From: Pegoplata infirma
Taxonomy: Eukaryota; Arthropoda; Insecta; Diptera; Anthomyiidae
Reading direction: 5' to 3'
NCBI GenBank assembly: GCA_963921195.1
Contig: OY992537.1
Coordinates: 133,446,694 to 133,510,693, forward strand
DNA: 64,000 bases
The notes beneath the pieces are model-generated. The model did no database searches. It saw only the letters and a program-made list of their open reading frames with translations, and was not told the origin of the DNA. Shown here piece by piece: positions 22,829-34,325 of this stretch. Position numbers and translations under genes: made by a program. The first letter of the stretch is position 1. Every line of letters begins with the position of its first letter.

Positions 22829-22999
22829 GTCGAACCTGAATCAAATTGCGTCGCGCAAGACGTAAAAAAAAACAAAAACAAACACATCAAATTTTAAATT
22901 TTTACGTCCGTTTGATTTAGGTACGTCACATTTAAATTTTAGAAACGAAAAATTATTGGGCGTTACGCCTTACGCGACGCAATTTGATTCAGGTTGGAC
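22829..22999. mobile_element. 171-bp MITE with GTCGAACCTGAATC ends
   Basis: The left end GTCGAACCTGAATCAAATTG and the inverted right end GTCCAACCTGAATCAAATTG match nearly perfectly and continue through GCGTCGCG. Non-coding hairpin. Confidence 0.7.
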
Positions 23000-23439
23000 G
23001 CTAAGAAAACTTTTTACCGATTTTGTTTTATATTTTTTTTAAATATTTTGTTTTGATTATTGTTGAAGAGTTGCCAGCTTATAAAATTAACTTATAATCA
23101 ATAAGGGTAAACATTTTTTTAGCTACTACTATTTCTTAAAAAAAAAAAAAAATAACGTGACAAATTGCTAATTTGACTTTGAATGTAAGAATTTTTTGTT
23201 AAAAAATTATCCTTAATTTTAAGAACTTTCTCTAAGAATTTTTTAACTTTACTATTGAAAAACCCCTTCATCAAATGAGATTTTTTCCTTTAAAAAATGT
23301 TTCTCTGCCAAAGATTTTCTGGGCAAAAAAAAAAAAAAAATCTCAAATCAAAAAAATTTTCTATTTGAAAACGTTCTAGAATCTTAGCTTTTCTATGGGA
23401 AATATATTATAATTTGTTCTATGAAAAAAATTTTAAGAG
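23000..23439. other. AT-rich, no recognisable feature
   Basis: Homopolymer-rich sequence with no gene seen. Confidence 0.35.
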
Positions 23440-23900
23440 TATGAAAATTTGCTAGGTTTTTTCAATTTTAATTCTGAAAATACAAATTATATTTTAAAAA
23501 TTTCTAATTATATTTCAAAAATTTCCAATTATATTTAAAAAATTTCCAATTACGTTTCAGAAATTTACATTTATATTTAAAAAATTTCGAATTATAATTG
23601 AAAAATTTCTTAATTTAATTCAAAAATTTCCTATTATAACTGATAAATTTTCATTTATAATTAAAAAATTCCTATTATATTTCAAAAATTTCCAGTTTTA
23701 TTTCAGAAATTTCCATTTTAAAACTTTTCGTTTTTATTTCAGAAATTTCCATTCATATTTCAGAATTTTCCATTTATAATTAGAAATTTCCATTTATATT
23801 TCAGAATTTTCCAACCGTATTTCCGAAATTTCCATTTGTATTTCAAAATTTTCTAAATGTTTTTCAGAAAATTCCATTTGTAATTTAAAAATTTCCATAT
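23440..23900. repeat. 21-bp AT-rich minisatellite (ATTTCCAATTATATTTAAAAA type)
   Basis: About 20 diverged copies with a 21-bp step. The ATTTCC or ATTTCA marker recurs throughout. Related arrays lie at 26560-26770, inverted at 26840-26930, and near 47270-47420. Confidence 0.75.
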
Positions 23901-24785
23901 ATCAAGAAATCTTTTTTAAATTTCAACTCAGTGAAACTGAAATAAATGTTATAAAAAACCGGCAGTTTTTGGAATTAAGAAAAACTGTAAATGCAGTTGT
24001 GTAAACAAGACCTTGAACCATCACTGAGCAATGTTTAAGGATTACCCCACTTTATCCGTAAAAGTTACAGAGGGTTAAAGTTGAAAAATCGATAAAAATG
24101 GCTTGAAATAATCCATAGTTTTTACATTATTTCGCTTTTTTTTAAGTTCTCCTTATATTTCAATCTTTTCCGGCATAACACAAAGTCAGTACATATAAGA
24201 GATTATTTTAATGTTGGTTTGATAGATGCTTCATCGCTTGGTAAGAAGTTATAAGACGGTTAAATTTTGAAACCAAAAATTAAGAGTTTTTAAATTTTCG
24301 AGGTTTTTTGATCAGGGATTTCGGCCCCCTCTATAAAATGAAAAAAGTTGAACTAGAGTTGGTAGCTGTTGTAATTCTTAACATTTTGGAATTAATCCCG
24401 TTAATGTGCCACGAATAGTTAAGGAGTTTCAGCAGATCAAAGTTCGCAAGAAAAAACGTATTTTTTTTAAAATACCAGTTTTTCGCGAGGCACATTCGCG
24501 GTTTCATTCGAAATTTGGTGGACTCTTGCGTAAACCGCAAGAGTTTACATAAAAAAATCACTGGCGGGTTTATAAAAAATAAATTGCAAAAATTTTATGG
24601 CATTTTTGAAAATTGTGCGAAATTTGCAAATCTGTTTCCTATTTTTTTTAGTAGCAATTAATGCATCATGTTCATTTTAATACACCAAAAGACGTGCCTT
24701 AACGAGTAGAACTGATTTGCTTTTTGACTTTTTACTTTAAGCCATTCTGAGCGGAAAGCGCGATGATTTTATCTAAACCTGTGGG
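23901..24785. other. unassigned sequence
   Basis: No gene or bounded element seen. CTGGCGGGTT near 24563 and CAGGCGGGTT near 25512 suggest fragments of a common repeat. Confidence 0.35.
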
Positions 24786-25416
24786 GGTGTTCTGTAATTT
24801 ATGCGAAAAGTTTTCGCATCGAAAAGTATGAAACAAAAAATTCCATCGTTTCTCGATTCTGGAAAAAAAGCTGTTTCTGTATATCAATGCGAAAACGGCA
24901 GCATTTTTATTGGAATATTCCAAATCAGCTGTCAAAAAGGTAAACAAGGCGAGAAAATAATAAAAATCACAACAAAAAAACGCAATTTCACATTTTTTAA
25001 ACAACACTCGTAACATTGGCAAACAAAAATTAAATAATAAATTAAGTTAATAAAAATAATGTGTAGTATATCATTAATAATATTAGTTGATAGTATTTTC
25101 TTAAAAAAAATAATGCTTTTTATTTATTCTAACTCAAAAGTTGTTTAATTTACGAAATATCGCACCATTTTTAAATGTGAGTGATTTTGACACTTCAACT
25201 TCAAAAGTTTTCGATCAACTGGTTTACAGAAACAGTTTTTCTCGCATCTTTCCAATAATTTTGAAAAAAATCATATTTGACTGAAAGTTTCCGCATAACA
25301 AAATTACAGAAACAGTCGAATGCGAAAAGTCAGGTTTTGTGCCGATTCTCGATGTTTCTGTTTCGTTTTTCATATTTCATGTGAGAAATCTTTCGATTCG
25401 AGAGTAATAGAACACC
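24786..25416. mobile_element. 631-bp MITE with GGTGTTCT ends
   Basis: The left end GGTGTTCTGTAATTTATGCG and the inverted right end GGTGTTCTATTACTCTCG match, with further inverted similarity (GAAACA, TCGATTCTGG versus its complement near 25350). The overlapping open frames on both strands within it mirror each other and are not credible genes. Confidence 0.55.
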
Positions 25417-25531
25417 GCTACTGTTTTGATCTGGCACATCCAAGGCTTTACACGAAATCGGATGAAATTTTTTTTAAATGAAAGCCCACTTGATGTGTCA
25501 TCATAAAATCACAGGCGGGTTAAAAAATTGT

Positions 25532-25685
25532 GTGAAAGCAAATATGATTTTCGAAGTTCCACCAGCATTACACCAAATATAATTTGAAAGCAAGTTTTTT
25601 TGGTTACTGCATATTACTTACTTGCTTTCAAATTATATTTTGTGTAATGCTGGTGGAACTTCGAAAATCATATTTGCTTTCTCAC
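25532..25685. repeat. 64-66-bp inverted repeat
   Basis: 25532-25595 (GTGAAAGCAAATATG ... AAAGCAAGT) is inverted at 25620-25685 with almost complete identity around a 24-bp loop. Confidence 0.8.
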
Positions 25686-25688
25686 TAA

Positions 25689-26285
25689 CAAGGGAAGTCT
25701 CCCTAGTGTCACCCGCGGATCTTTATGGAATTGATTTTATTTTGTAGATCAGAAAAAAAAAGGGACACGTATTTTTTTTAGTGGCCCAAATTCTTATTTA
25801 GGGGGTAAAAAGGAGGGGGGTAGGCAAGGAAATTTTTTAGTTTTTTTCGTTTATCTCCTATGTTATGCAAAGAAACCTAGTCATGTTACATACCAAAAGA
25901 AAGGTCTTTGGAAAACCTATCTACATGTGATAAGAACGTGCCCAAATATGCACAACTTTTCGTCATATTGAGTAAAATACCAACATTTTAGGACATTTTT
26001 GTTAATAAGTCGAAAAATATTAATTTCTTTGGCCCGTTGTTAGCATCACGAGATAGGTATTTTTAATACCTTTAATCTGATACCACACATGCCTATATTA
26101 ATTTTGTTTAAATAGACGTAAATCGTAAAAAACTGAAAAAGGTTAATTTCCCCCCATACAAATGACCCCCCCCTAAAAATGAGTTTGGGCCGCTAAAAAA
26201 AATATGTGTCGAATTAATTTTCGATCTTAACAACATATCCAAATTTCATGAAGATCGGAGGGTGACACCAGGGAGACTTCCCTTG
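25689..26285. mobile_element. 597-bp element with CAAGGGAAGTCTCCCT ends
   Basis: Long imperfect inverted repeats of more than 100 bp: CAAGGGAAGTCTCCCTAGTG at the left and the complement of CAAGGGAAGTCTCCCTGGTG at the right, then TTTAG(T/C)GGCCCAAA and its mirror. It is flanked by TAA on both sides (25686-25688 and 26286-26288). A 3-bp TAA duplication would fit a PIF/Harbinger-type MITE. No open frame. Confidence 0.65.
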
Positions 26286-26354
26286 TAAGTTGAGATTATT
26301 TAGAATATGAATATTTGATGTTTTCATGCTAACAGTATTACCTTATTTTCTAAA

Positions 26355-26404
26355 GAATTCTGATGATGGGGGAATTGGAACACCCCCGAAACGATCGTCA
26401 ATTC
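26355..26404 (+). ncRNA. hammerhead ribozyme, family C (canonical core)
   Basis: Stem I GAATT (26355-26359) pairs with AATTC (26400-26404). The core CTGATGA is at 26360-26366. Stem II GGGGG (26368-26372) pairs with CCCCC (26383-26387). GAAA is at 26388-26391. Stem III ACG-AT-CGT follows and the cleavage triplet GTC ends at 26399. One extra T (26367) sits between core and stem II, as in family B. Every invariant hammerhead base is present. Confidence 0.78.
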
Positions 26405-26559
26405 ATTCCTGAAAATTGCCAAAATTTTTGAAAGCAAGAAGTTATGTTAATTCATAATGGGGAACATGAAAAAGGCCTCGAATCAGAATAAACTCTTTTT
26501 CATTGCACAATTAAAAGGTCGAATAAATAACTAATTTTTATTATTTAATAAAAATTAAA

Positions 26560-26960
26560 ACACATTTCCATATATATTTCAAAACCTTTCATTTATATTT
26601 AATAAAATACAAATTGTTTATCAAAAAATTTCATTTGTATTTCAGAAATTTCCAATTTTATTTAAAAAATTTCCAATTTTATTTAAAAAATTTCTATTTG
26701 TATTTTACAAAATTCCATTTGTTTTTCAAAAATTTTCCTTTATATTTCAAAATTTTCCATTTATTGGAACTTTTTTAATTATAGTTTTAGACATTTTTAA
26801 ATTATAATTGGAATTTTTTAAAATCTGAAAAAATATTTATATTAATATAAATAGAAATTTTTGAAATATAATTGGAAATTTCTCAAATATAATCGGAAAT
26901 TTGTGAAACATAACTTTTATTTTCTGAATTAAAATTGAAAATGGTGTAGTTCTTATTAAA
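26560..26960. repeat. 21-bp AT-rich minisatellite, second array
   Basis: Same ATTTCCAATTTTATTTAAAAA type units as at 23.4-23.9 kb, with reverse-complement units from about 26840. Confidence 0.7.
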
Positions 26961-27117
26961 AATAATAAAAACTAGTTATTTTTTCAACCTTTTAATTGTT
27001 AAATACAAAAGGGGTGATTCTAGTTCGAGGCCATTTTCATGTTTCCCATTAGGAATTTACATAACAAGGACTGATGTTACATTAAAACTACTTTCTTTAT
27101 TAGGATATTCTCAATAC

Positions 27118-28110
27118 ATGCGATTTTTATACCCTCCAACCACAGTATGGGGGTATACTCACTTTGTCATTCCGTGTGTAACGTATCGAAAGGTGCTCCC
27201 GTCCGTCTGTCTGTCTGTCCGTAGAAAACACGCTAACTTTTGAAAGACTTTACAGAGGCTACTGAAGTTTGGCATATATGTTTGTCATTTACCTGGTCAG
27301 GTTGGTATTGCAATCCAGCCAAATCGGTGGTTCAAAAGTTATGAGCAAAAGAGTAAATTTCGGCAAGGGTGTTTCGCGAATTTAGGAGATAAAACCCACG
27401 AAACTTTCAAAAGACAATAATGAGACTACTGAAGCTTGGCATGTATCTTTGCCGTTCCCCGGGTCTGTTTGGTATTAAATTTCAGCTCAATCGGTCCAGT
27501 GGTTCAAAAGTTATAAGCAAAACACTGAATTTCAGATTAGTTTCATCTAAAATGCCACGTGTTTTAACAAGTTTTAATAGCATTGGTGGTAACTAAACAA
27601 TGCTTTTCAAACTTGTTTAATTTTACAGCAATGCTTTTTAAACTTGTTAAGTTTTACAAGCATTGGTAACTTAAAAATTACACTCGAAAAAAATTTTACA
27701 CTCAAAAAAATTTTACACTCAAAAAAAATTTTACACTCAAAAAAAAATTTACACAAAAAAAAATTTGTTTTTTTTTACAAAAATGACAATATTTTGTGTA
27801 CATACCTACGTGCATTCACTCAGAAATATTTTTACAGTAAAAAAAAAACATTACTCTCGAAAAAAATTTTACACTCAAAAAAAAAATTAGTAATTTTTCT
27901 TAAAAAAAAAATTACAAAAAAAGAGTTTTTTACTCAAAATAAAATATTTTTTATCAAAATTATTAATTTTTTCACGTTAAAAAATGTACTACCCTTTAAA
28001 AAAATGCGTTGTGGAGGGTATTCATAGATTCGGCAAAGTCGAATTTAACTTTTCTACTTGTTACATTTTGGAGGGTATAAAAGATTCGAATGTAACACTC
28101 TCACTTGTTT
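27118..28110 (-). repeat. dispersed fly repeat G (ATTCGGC..GCCGAAT / tacCCTCCA family)
   Basis: Reverse-orientation copy: TTTTATACCCTCCAACCAC at the start, GTCCGTCTGTCTGTCTGTCC near 27207 and GTGGAGGGTA with GATTCGGCAAAGTCGAATT near 28012-28045. Further copies lie at 55045-55500, 58262-58855 and 63226-63464. I see no coding frame. Confidence 0.65.
27674..27990. repeat. 17-18-bp tandem repeat (ACACTCAAAAAAATTTT)
   Basis: Five consecutive units at 27674-27760 and a decayed set at 27838-27960, inside repeat G. The lysine-rich 127-codon open frame across it is this repeat read in frame and not a gene. Confidence 0.75.
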
Positions 28111-28725
28111 AATTTCCATTAGGACTTTCGATCCAAGTGTTCGTCATAGTCCAACTAAATGATTTACAGAAAGAAAAAACTACCACGCCCAGTTTTACGC
28201 CTACTGCTTTCCATATATCTCAAATCACAACATGGATAGACCGATTTGGTATTTTTTTTTTTAATATTTCTCATAGTCCAACTAAGGAAAGAAAAAGTGT
28301 TTGAGATTACATTAAATCAATATTTTTCGATTGGTACAGGGTATAATGAGTTTGTGCTGGTGTTTGTAACTACCCGAAATATTGGTCCTAGACCCACATT
28401 TAAGTATACCGGTCGACTCAGAATCACTTTTTGAGTCGATTTAGCGATGTCCATCCGTCCGTCTGTCTGTCTGTCCACGTAAACTGCACTCTAAAAAACG
28501 CATGTAAACTTACTATTATAAATTGGGTAAATTTTTGTTGAATAGCACGCATTATGTGTTAATATAAATACTAAATGCGTTTAATAAATTCAAACCAATT
28601 AAACACAGCAAATTAAAAATATTATCCGTTAATTCAAATATTTTACACACAAATGCGTAAATAAAATTGTCGAACAACATACATACACACATGTTAAATA
28701 ACTAAAACGCCAGATAGAATTATAA

Positions 28726-28800
28726 GCTTCCGTAGCGTAGTGGTTAAGAAGTGTACTTTCAAATCAGAAGGTGGCGAGTTCGAGGCTGGCTGGCGCCGCA
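28726..28800 (+). ncRNA. tRNA-like sequence with pol III boxes (not a functional tRNA)
   Basis: GCTTCCGTAGCGTAGTGGTT gives a good A box (TAGCGTAGTGG) and GAGTTCGAGGC a weaker B box. Spacing fits a tRNA, but the 5' GCTTCCG has no complementary 3' acceptor strand and the anticodon stem is poor. It looks like a tRNA-derived pol III promoter (SINE-head type) within a MITE. Confidence 0.5.
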
Positions 28801-28802
28801 TA

Positions 28803-28820
28803 TTTTTTTTTTTTTTTTTT
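28803..28820 (+). terminator. T18 run, possible pol III terminator
   Basis: Eighteen consecutive T directly after the tRNA-like segment. T runs of four or more end pol III transcripts. Confidence 0.4.
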
Positions 28821-29536
28821 GTTTTTTTGTTATATTTTATTCACCTCTTTTTTATTTAAATTGACCACATGTGGTCAGTTTATTCAATTTACACATTCAG
28901 AGTAAAGTTACCCAATTTATAGTAGGAGTCCAGTTTCCTACTATAAATTGGGTAAATTTCAACAAATTTTGATTAGAGTGTGAGTAAACACGATTCAGGT
29001 CTCAATTTTTAATCAATTGACTTGAAATTTAAAACTTAAGCTTCTTTTGGCCCAAGGACGGCTATTGAAATTGAAGAAAATCGGTCCATATTTGGACCTA
29101 GCCCCCATACAAAGGTCCTCTTTAGTTTTGGCTCAAATGACTCTAGTAACCGTATCATAATAGGCATCTTTTCGAAATTTTGGCTGGTAAACGTGTTTTG
29201 CCTTCACAAATCACCATCCCGATTTTTAAAAGAATCGGACCAGTTCTTTTTGTAGCCCCCATACAAACCTTCCCGATTTTCACATAAATCTCTCAAATTT
29301 CACAAAAATCGAAAATATTTTATTAAAATTTTGCTTGTGTATGTTAAATGCGTTCTTTAATAACCTTATCAAATCTGATTTTCATCGGACCATTTTTGGA
29401 CCTAGGCCCCATTTGAAAACTTCGTCCGATATTCAGTTAAAGCGGTTTATTGGCAACAAATCGAAGCCTATTTCACTCAAACTTGATTTGCTAGTCTTTT
29501 TTACATTTATTCGAGATTTGACAAAATATAGATCTA

Positions 29537-30356
29537 CACCAAAATAAAACATTAATAGATTTACTATTTTTTTTTGCTAATGCTAGTAAGCTAACTTCAT
29601 TTAGCGCATTAACAATTTTAAACAAAATTTTAACTAATTTTTTTTGCTAAATTTAAAATTGAGTTGACCATATTTTTACAAACTTTTTTGCTAATATTAG
29701 AAAAAATAAATTGTAATTTTTTTTTAAGAAAACTTAAAATGGCGCTATCTCGAAAACTAAGCCAGATAGAGCATTTTGGAGGCTATTTTTGGTTCTCGGC
29801 CTCTCTATCGCTAGCCCTCTTCACATGTGTGGACCCTAATGGGTTCTTACTTTGGATCCAAAAAGTTAGCAATCCCGCAAATTTTAAAATGCTCATATCT
29901 CGGTAAATATTGCCGACACAACAAAAAGTCCAAAAGCATTTTTTTAGCCCTCAACACGTAAAACAAGACCGCAAGATCAAAGCTCTCCGAGTAATATTTT
30001 TGAAGTTATCGAGTTTTTTAATTCTCAAAATCCCAGTGGTCCCCTAAAATCACGTATCTCAAAAACTAAGCAAGGTAGAGCGAAACGGACACAAATTTTG
30101 GATAAAAAACTATGACGATTTTTAAGGAACCCAACTAGGTCTAGGCCCATCGGGGTCTGGACCTATCGGGTTCGAACCCAATGGGGTCCTCAAATGTGTA
30201 TGAACTAAGTTGAAATTAAAAAAAATTTCAGTTAACTAATTTTTGCCAAAACATTTTTGCGAACTTTACCAATAAAATTGTGGGTTCAAAATCAGCAAAT
30301 TTTCTTGTAGGTTTACAAGCTTTTTTTTGCTAACATCACAGTTTTTTTTTTGAGTG
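29537..30356. mobile_element. TA-flanked element with CACYMAAAA ends
   Basis: Left end CACCAAAATAAAAC after TA (29535-29536); right end TTTTTTGAGTG before TA (30357-30358). The interior has TTTTTTTTGCTAA near both ends and no convincing gene. Belongs loosely with the CACTCAAAA group. Confidence 0.45.
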
Positions 30357-30493
30357 TAGGGCTATCCTCTACGGATTGAGAAATTTACGGAACACATGTT
30401 TTTTTTTTCGCTGGACATTTGGTGTGGAATGCCTCATATATGTGGTCCCATTTAGCTCCAGAAAGAATGTAAATTTGTCTCACGGTGTAATCA

Positions 30494-30630
30494 CACAGTG
30501 CAACAACCAAAATCCGAATGGGATGAAACTAAAGCAAATTAAAGTTGACATATTCCATAACAAAACCGTAATGTTTTTTTTTGGTTCAGCGTTGGATATT
30601 TTTTGAAAGCATTTGAAGATGGTGAATTTT
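30494..30630 (+). repeat. single arm of the CACAGTG-ended foldback family
   Basis: CACAGTGCAACAACC, then GAATGGGATGAAAC and GGTTCAGCGTTGGATAT, matches the arms at 4308-4480 and 4985-5097. Confidence 0.55.
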
Positions 30631-32120
30631 TATCATAATTATACACTAATGTTTGTGTATTCATTGCAAGTAGACGTGTTTTTCTGAGTGCTCCGTAAAA
30701 TCATAGAAAAGTTGTGAAATTACCTAAAAAAAAATATCGCAAACTATCCAAAAAAGAAAATCGTAAAAAAAGCTACACAAATCTGTGTCAAAAAATAAAA
30801 TAATTATTATAAATTTGTGATTTTTTGCAAATAAAAAATATTTTGATTTAAATAAAACAAAATTTAAAAAAAACAGAACCAACAAAAACTCTTAAAATGA
30901 GTCAAAAAAATTATTTAACAGTAGTTGAAACTTACTGCACTCACTGCAAAAAAACATTGCCTCTTACTGGGGAGCATGTTAAATGTTACCAATGTGGTTG
31001 TAAATACCACTTCTCCCCTTGCTCCACTGTATCGGAGTCTACGTACTCTTCCATGAACATTGAGAAAAAAAAAGCATGGAAATGTCGTAACTGCAGGGAA
31101 GGAAGCAAGTCACCAAACTATATGAACAGAGAAATGGTAATCGAAGTACAACAAAACAATCAACAGAGAGATGAGGATGTTGATGATGCTGATGATAACC
31201 CTAATGCAAAAAAAAATAAAAAAGACTCACTATCGTTGAGCTCTGTAAGTACACTCAAAAAAAAACGTGGGTATTTAATACTAAAAATTTAGCTACGAGT
31301 ACTAATGTTTTAGTCCAAAATGATCTAGTGCAGGCGTTGCTAATCATTACTAAAATTTGTTACTAATATCTAGTACATGAGAAATACTAACAAAACAGTA
31401 AATATTACTGCAATTTACTACTAAAAAAATCATAAATATTTAAAATTTTTGTCCTATTTAGTAAATAAAACTACTAATTTTAGTAAATAAAATTACTAAT
31501 TTTAGTGATTAAAATTACTACCTAAATCAATTTTAATAAATAAAAGTCAGAAAAATATTATATATAAATGATTTTATTTCACTTCGGTTTTTTATTTTAT
31601 TATTTCACTTCGGTTATAAGATATACTTAACTACATGTCTTCTTAAGCTGTTTAAAAAAATGTAGCGTTGATTGTACCACGTAAACGATTGCTAAAAATA
31701 TAAGAAAGAAATAATATATTCTCAATACATGTTCAAATGTATGTACAAACATTTTACTACAGAGGGCGCTTTTTTATACCTACATTTTTTTTTTGTATTC
31801 GTGTGTGTATCCATATTCTTCTTCAGCTTGAATTTTTTTCTTACACAATCATTGAAATAAAAAACGATTTAAAAAAAACTAACGTAGTTTTATGATTAAT
31901 GCATATTAATTTTATTATAAACACATTTAAATAAAAAACATTTATATTTAATTACTTTAACACAATTTAATTAAATAAATGTAACATATATTTTTTTTAT
32001 AAACACTCCGTGACTGGGTATCGCGTTGTTACTTTTTCTAATTCTTTTTCGCACTAAACAAACAGAAAAAACAGTTGGTAGCACTGCAGTTAATGCGAGC
32101 AAACGTAGTGTTCGCACACA

Positions 32121-32321
32121 CTGCAGCAGCAAGCAGCAGACGGCAAAAAATATAAAGTACCTGTTTAATTATAAATTATAAATTTATAAAAGCTGTACTT
32201 ATTGTATTTGGAACTTGATGTGTGCTTTTGCAATGTTAAGAAATAAAAAATATGGCATTTTAGTGAAATTATAATTAAATAGTGTACTCTTAATTTTTGC
32301 TGTCTGCTGCTTGCTGCTGAA
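32121..32321. repeat. ~41-bp inverted repeat (GCAGCAGCAAGCAGCAGAC)
   Basis: 32121-32161 and 32281-32321 are inverted copies around GCAGCAGCAAGCAGCAGAC, 120 bp apart. Probably a small nested foldback. Confidence 0.6.
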
Positions 32322-33589
32322 TTGAGAAGGAGCAAATGATCGCTAATAAAAACAGTGTTGCCATTATCAATATGAAAAAAAAACGCAAAAATCGTAGAAA
32401 AAGGGTAAAAATTTACCAAACAAAAATCAGCGCCAAGAAAAGAGAGAATATTAAAAAAAAATTGAAAATGTGCTTTTTAAGGTAAAAAGGATAAAAACCA
32501 AAAAAAAAAAATAAAAATATTTGTTTTTATTATAAATTCAATAAATTAGCTGATACATTCAAAAGTAAAAATAATATTACATTCATATTACTCAAATAAT
32601 ATTAAGATAATGGTTAGCATTTAATTTTAAACAAACTTTTTTTATTACATTCAATTATAAAGCCACAGAACTGCTTTAATGGAATGCACAGAGGGCCAGA
32701 CAGATCGATTTCCGGCCAAAAGTCCTTATTTGTAAATTCTCAAAAAAATGTTTGCCAGTTTGTTGGGCATATATAGAAGCATGTTTTCTGAACTTATCTT
32801 TATGATCAAATTACACCCTTCCCTTTGACAGGTCTTCAAAGTTAAAAAAGTTGGTAAAAAAATGTTAAAAGTTGAGATACTTTTTTAATTTTTTTTTCCA
32901 TACTTCTATTGCTAATATGGAGTTCACACTAGCGACTTTAAACAAGTTGTTTAACAAAACACCAGTAACAGAATAAAAACGTAATGGATACAGAACAAAG
33001 ACTTTTTTAAACATCTCACTTTTAAACACTTCAAAACAGCAAGTGTGAACGCCGTATAATGTTTAACTTTTTGTTTGCGTGGTTCAACCTTATATATAAG
33101 CCTTTGTAACGAAAATAACATGGACAAATATAACTCATTTGCCTGGCAGCAATTCGCGTTTTTTGTGAAAAAAGTTATAATTTTTTAGCTATTTACCTCG
33201 CGCCGAAAAAATCCTCAGCGATCCTCTGTTCGATACAATCGGTCTATATTTTTTTATATAGAATGGATCCATAACTTGCTCGAAATGATAAATGGCAAAA
33301 CTACAGCTACATATACAGTGGTCCGAGATTTGTTTTTATCTACATTTCTAGGTTTTTTGTAGAATTATGTAAAATATCAGTTACACCATTTCCAATTAAA
33401 TTCAAAGATTTTTTATTGAATTTCCAAAATAAAGAAAAAAAGTGAATAATTTGTCGTCACCATTTCCAAAAGCTTTTCTGAAACTAAGTAAGTCATTTAC
33501 ACCATTTCCATATCATATATACCATATATCAAAAATTAATAAAAAATATATATAAAAATTATGTGCGGAGATTTAACTTCAGACAGTCT

Positions 33590-34325
33590 TAATACCCTTA
33601 AAACTAATTTTTAGTTAGATCAGACAATGATGAAAATCTAGCCGCCATATTGTTTCCGCCATATTGAACTTTATCAGTTCGATTTTAAGATAACTGACCC
33701 GGAAATTTACTAGGCGACACTTTCAGCTAGCTTCAACAAAGAAAAGGAATATAACTGTTTTTTAATCACTTGTAACAAACTTCACTAAGCATATTTAGTC
33801 CGCCATTTTGTTTTTCAAAATTCACGCCAGTAATTCTGATTCAGTAACTTCAAGACCCCTTGAAACAAAATTTGAGTTAAATCGGACAATTATTAAAAAA
33901 ATTTGTCCGCCATATTGGATGCGCCATTTTGATTTTTTTAGTTTTTAGTTAAATTTTGAAATCAGCGACCCCGAAATACTCTAGAAGCACATTTTCAGCC
34001 GGATCCAACAACGATAAAGACTTTTGACCGGAGTTGGATCATTCTTTAAACTTTAAGAAGCATATTTATTCCGCCATTTTGTTTTTTAAAATTTGGAGTA
34101 ACAATTCTTATTCAGTAACTCCAAGACCCGCATAAAACAAAATTTGAGTTCAATCGGACAATTTAAAAAAAAAATTGTCCGCCATATTGGATCCGCCATT
34201 TTGATTTTTTTGGTTTTTAGCTAAATTTTGAAATCAGCGACCTCGAATTCCTATAGAATCACATTTTCAGACGGATCCAACAACGATAAAGACTTTTGGG
34301 CGGAATTGGATCATGCTGGCCCTGT
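33590..34325 (+). repeat. ~267-bp tandem repeat, about 3 diverged units
   Basis: CCGCCATATTGGATSCGCC, AAATCAGCGACC, CGGATCCAACAACGATAAAG and TATTCCGCCATTTTG recur. The best-matched units are about 33836-34102 and 34103-34325; an older one precedes them. Confidence 0.7.

Larger units (their letters stand above)
25524..26556 (+). mobile_element. Penelope-like / retrozyme-like element C with hammerhead ribozyme
   Basis: A short inverted left arm (25532-25595) mirrors 25620-25685. The right arm is split by a 597-bp element (25689-26285) and resumes with a canonical hammerhead (26355-26404). It then has the GGCCTCGAATCAGAATAAAC and AAAAGGTCGAATAAATAA boxes and an AT-rich end near 26556. The same order of boxes occurs in elements A and B. 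No reverse transcriptase is present. Exact outer ends are uncertain. Confidence 0.6.
28487..28980. mobile_element. 494-bp MITE carrying a tRNA-like sequence
   Basis: Ends CACTCTAA and the inverse at 28980, inside repeat H. CTATAAATTGGGTAAATTT occurs near both ends and as an inverted pair at 28907-28951. It contains the tRNA-like segment 28726-28800 and the T18 run after it. Confidence 0.55.
28240..29530 (-). repeat. dispersed fly repeat H, reverse copy, split by a MITE
   Basis: Reverse complement of phrases at 4062-5440, including AAAATCGGTCCATATTTGGA near 29080 and TCGGACCATTTTTGGACC near 29384. A (GTCT)n-like run lies at 28456-28474. The copy is split at 28487-28980. Confidence 0.6.

Noticed and set aside
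22548..22844. 98-codon hydrophobic minus-strand open frame
   Set aside because: AT-rich composition alone gives Ile/Phe/Leu-rich frames; no homolog-like motif, and it runs into a MITE end.
24732..25022. 96-codon minus frame and 70-codon plus frame in the same place
   Set aside because: Both lie inside a 631-bp MITE and mirror each other's palindromic parts.
27644..28027. 127-codon Lys/Leu-rich open frame
   Set aside because: Product of an ACACTCAAAAAAATTTT tandem repeat and poly-A runs inside repeat G.
28726..28800. Functional tRNA gene
   Set aside because: The acceptor arm cannot pair and the anticodon stem is poor.
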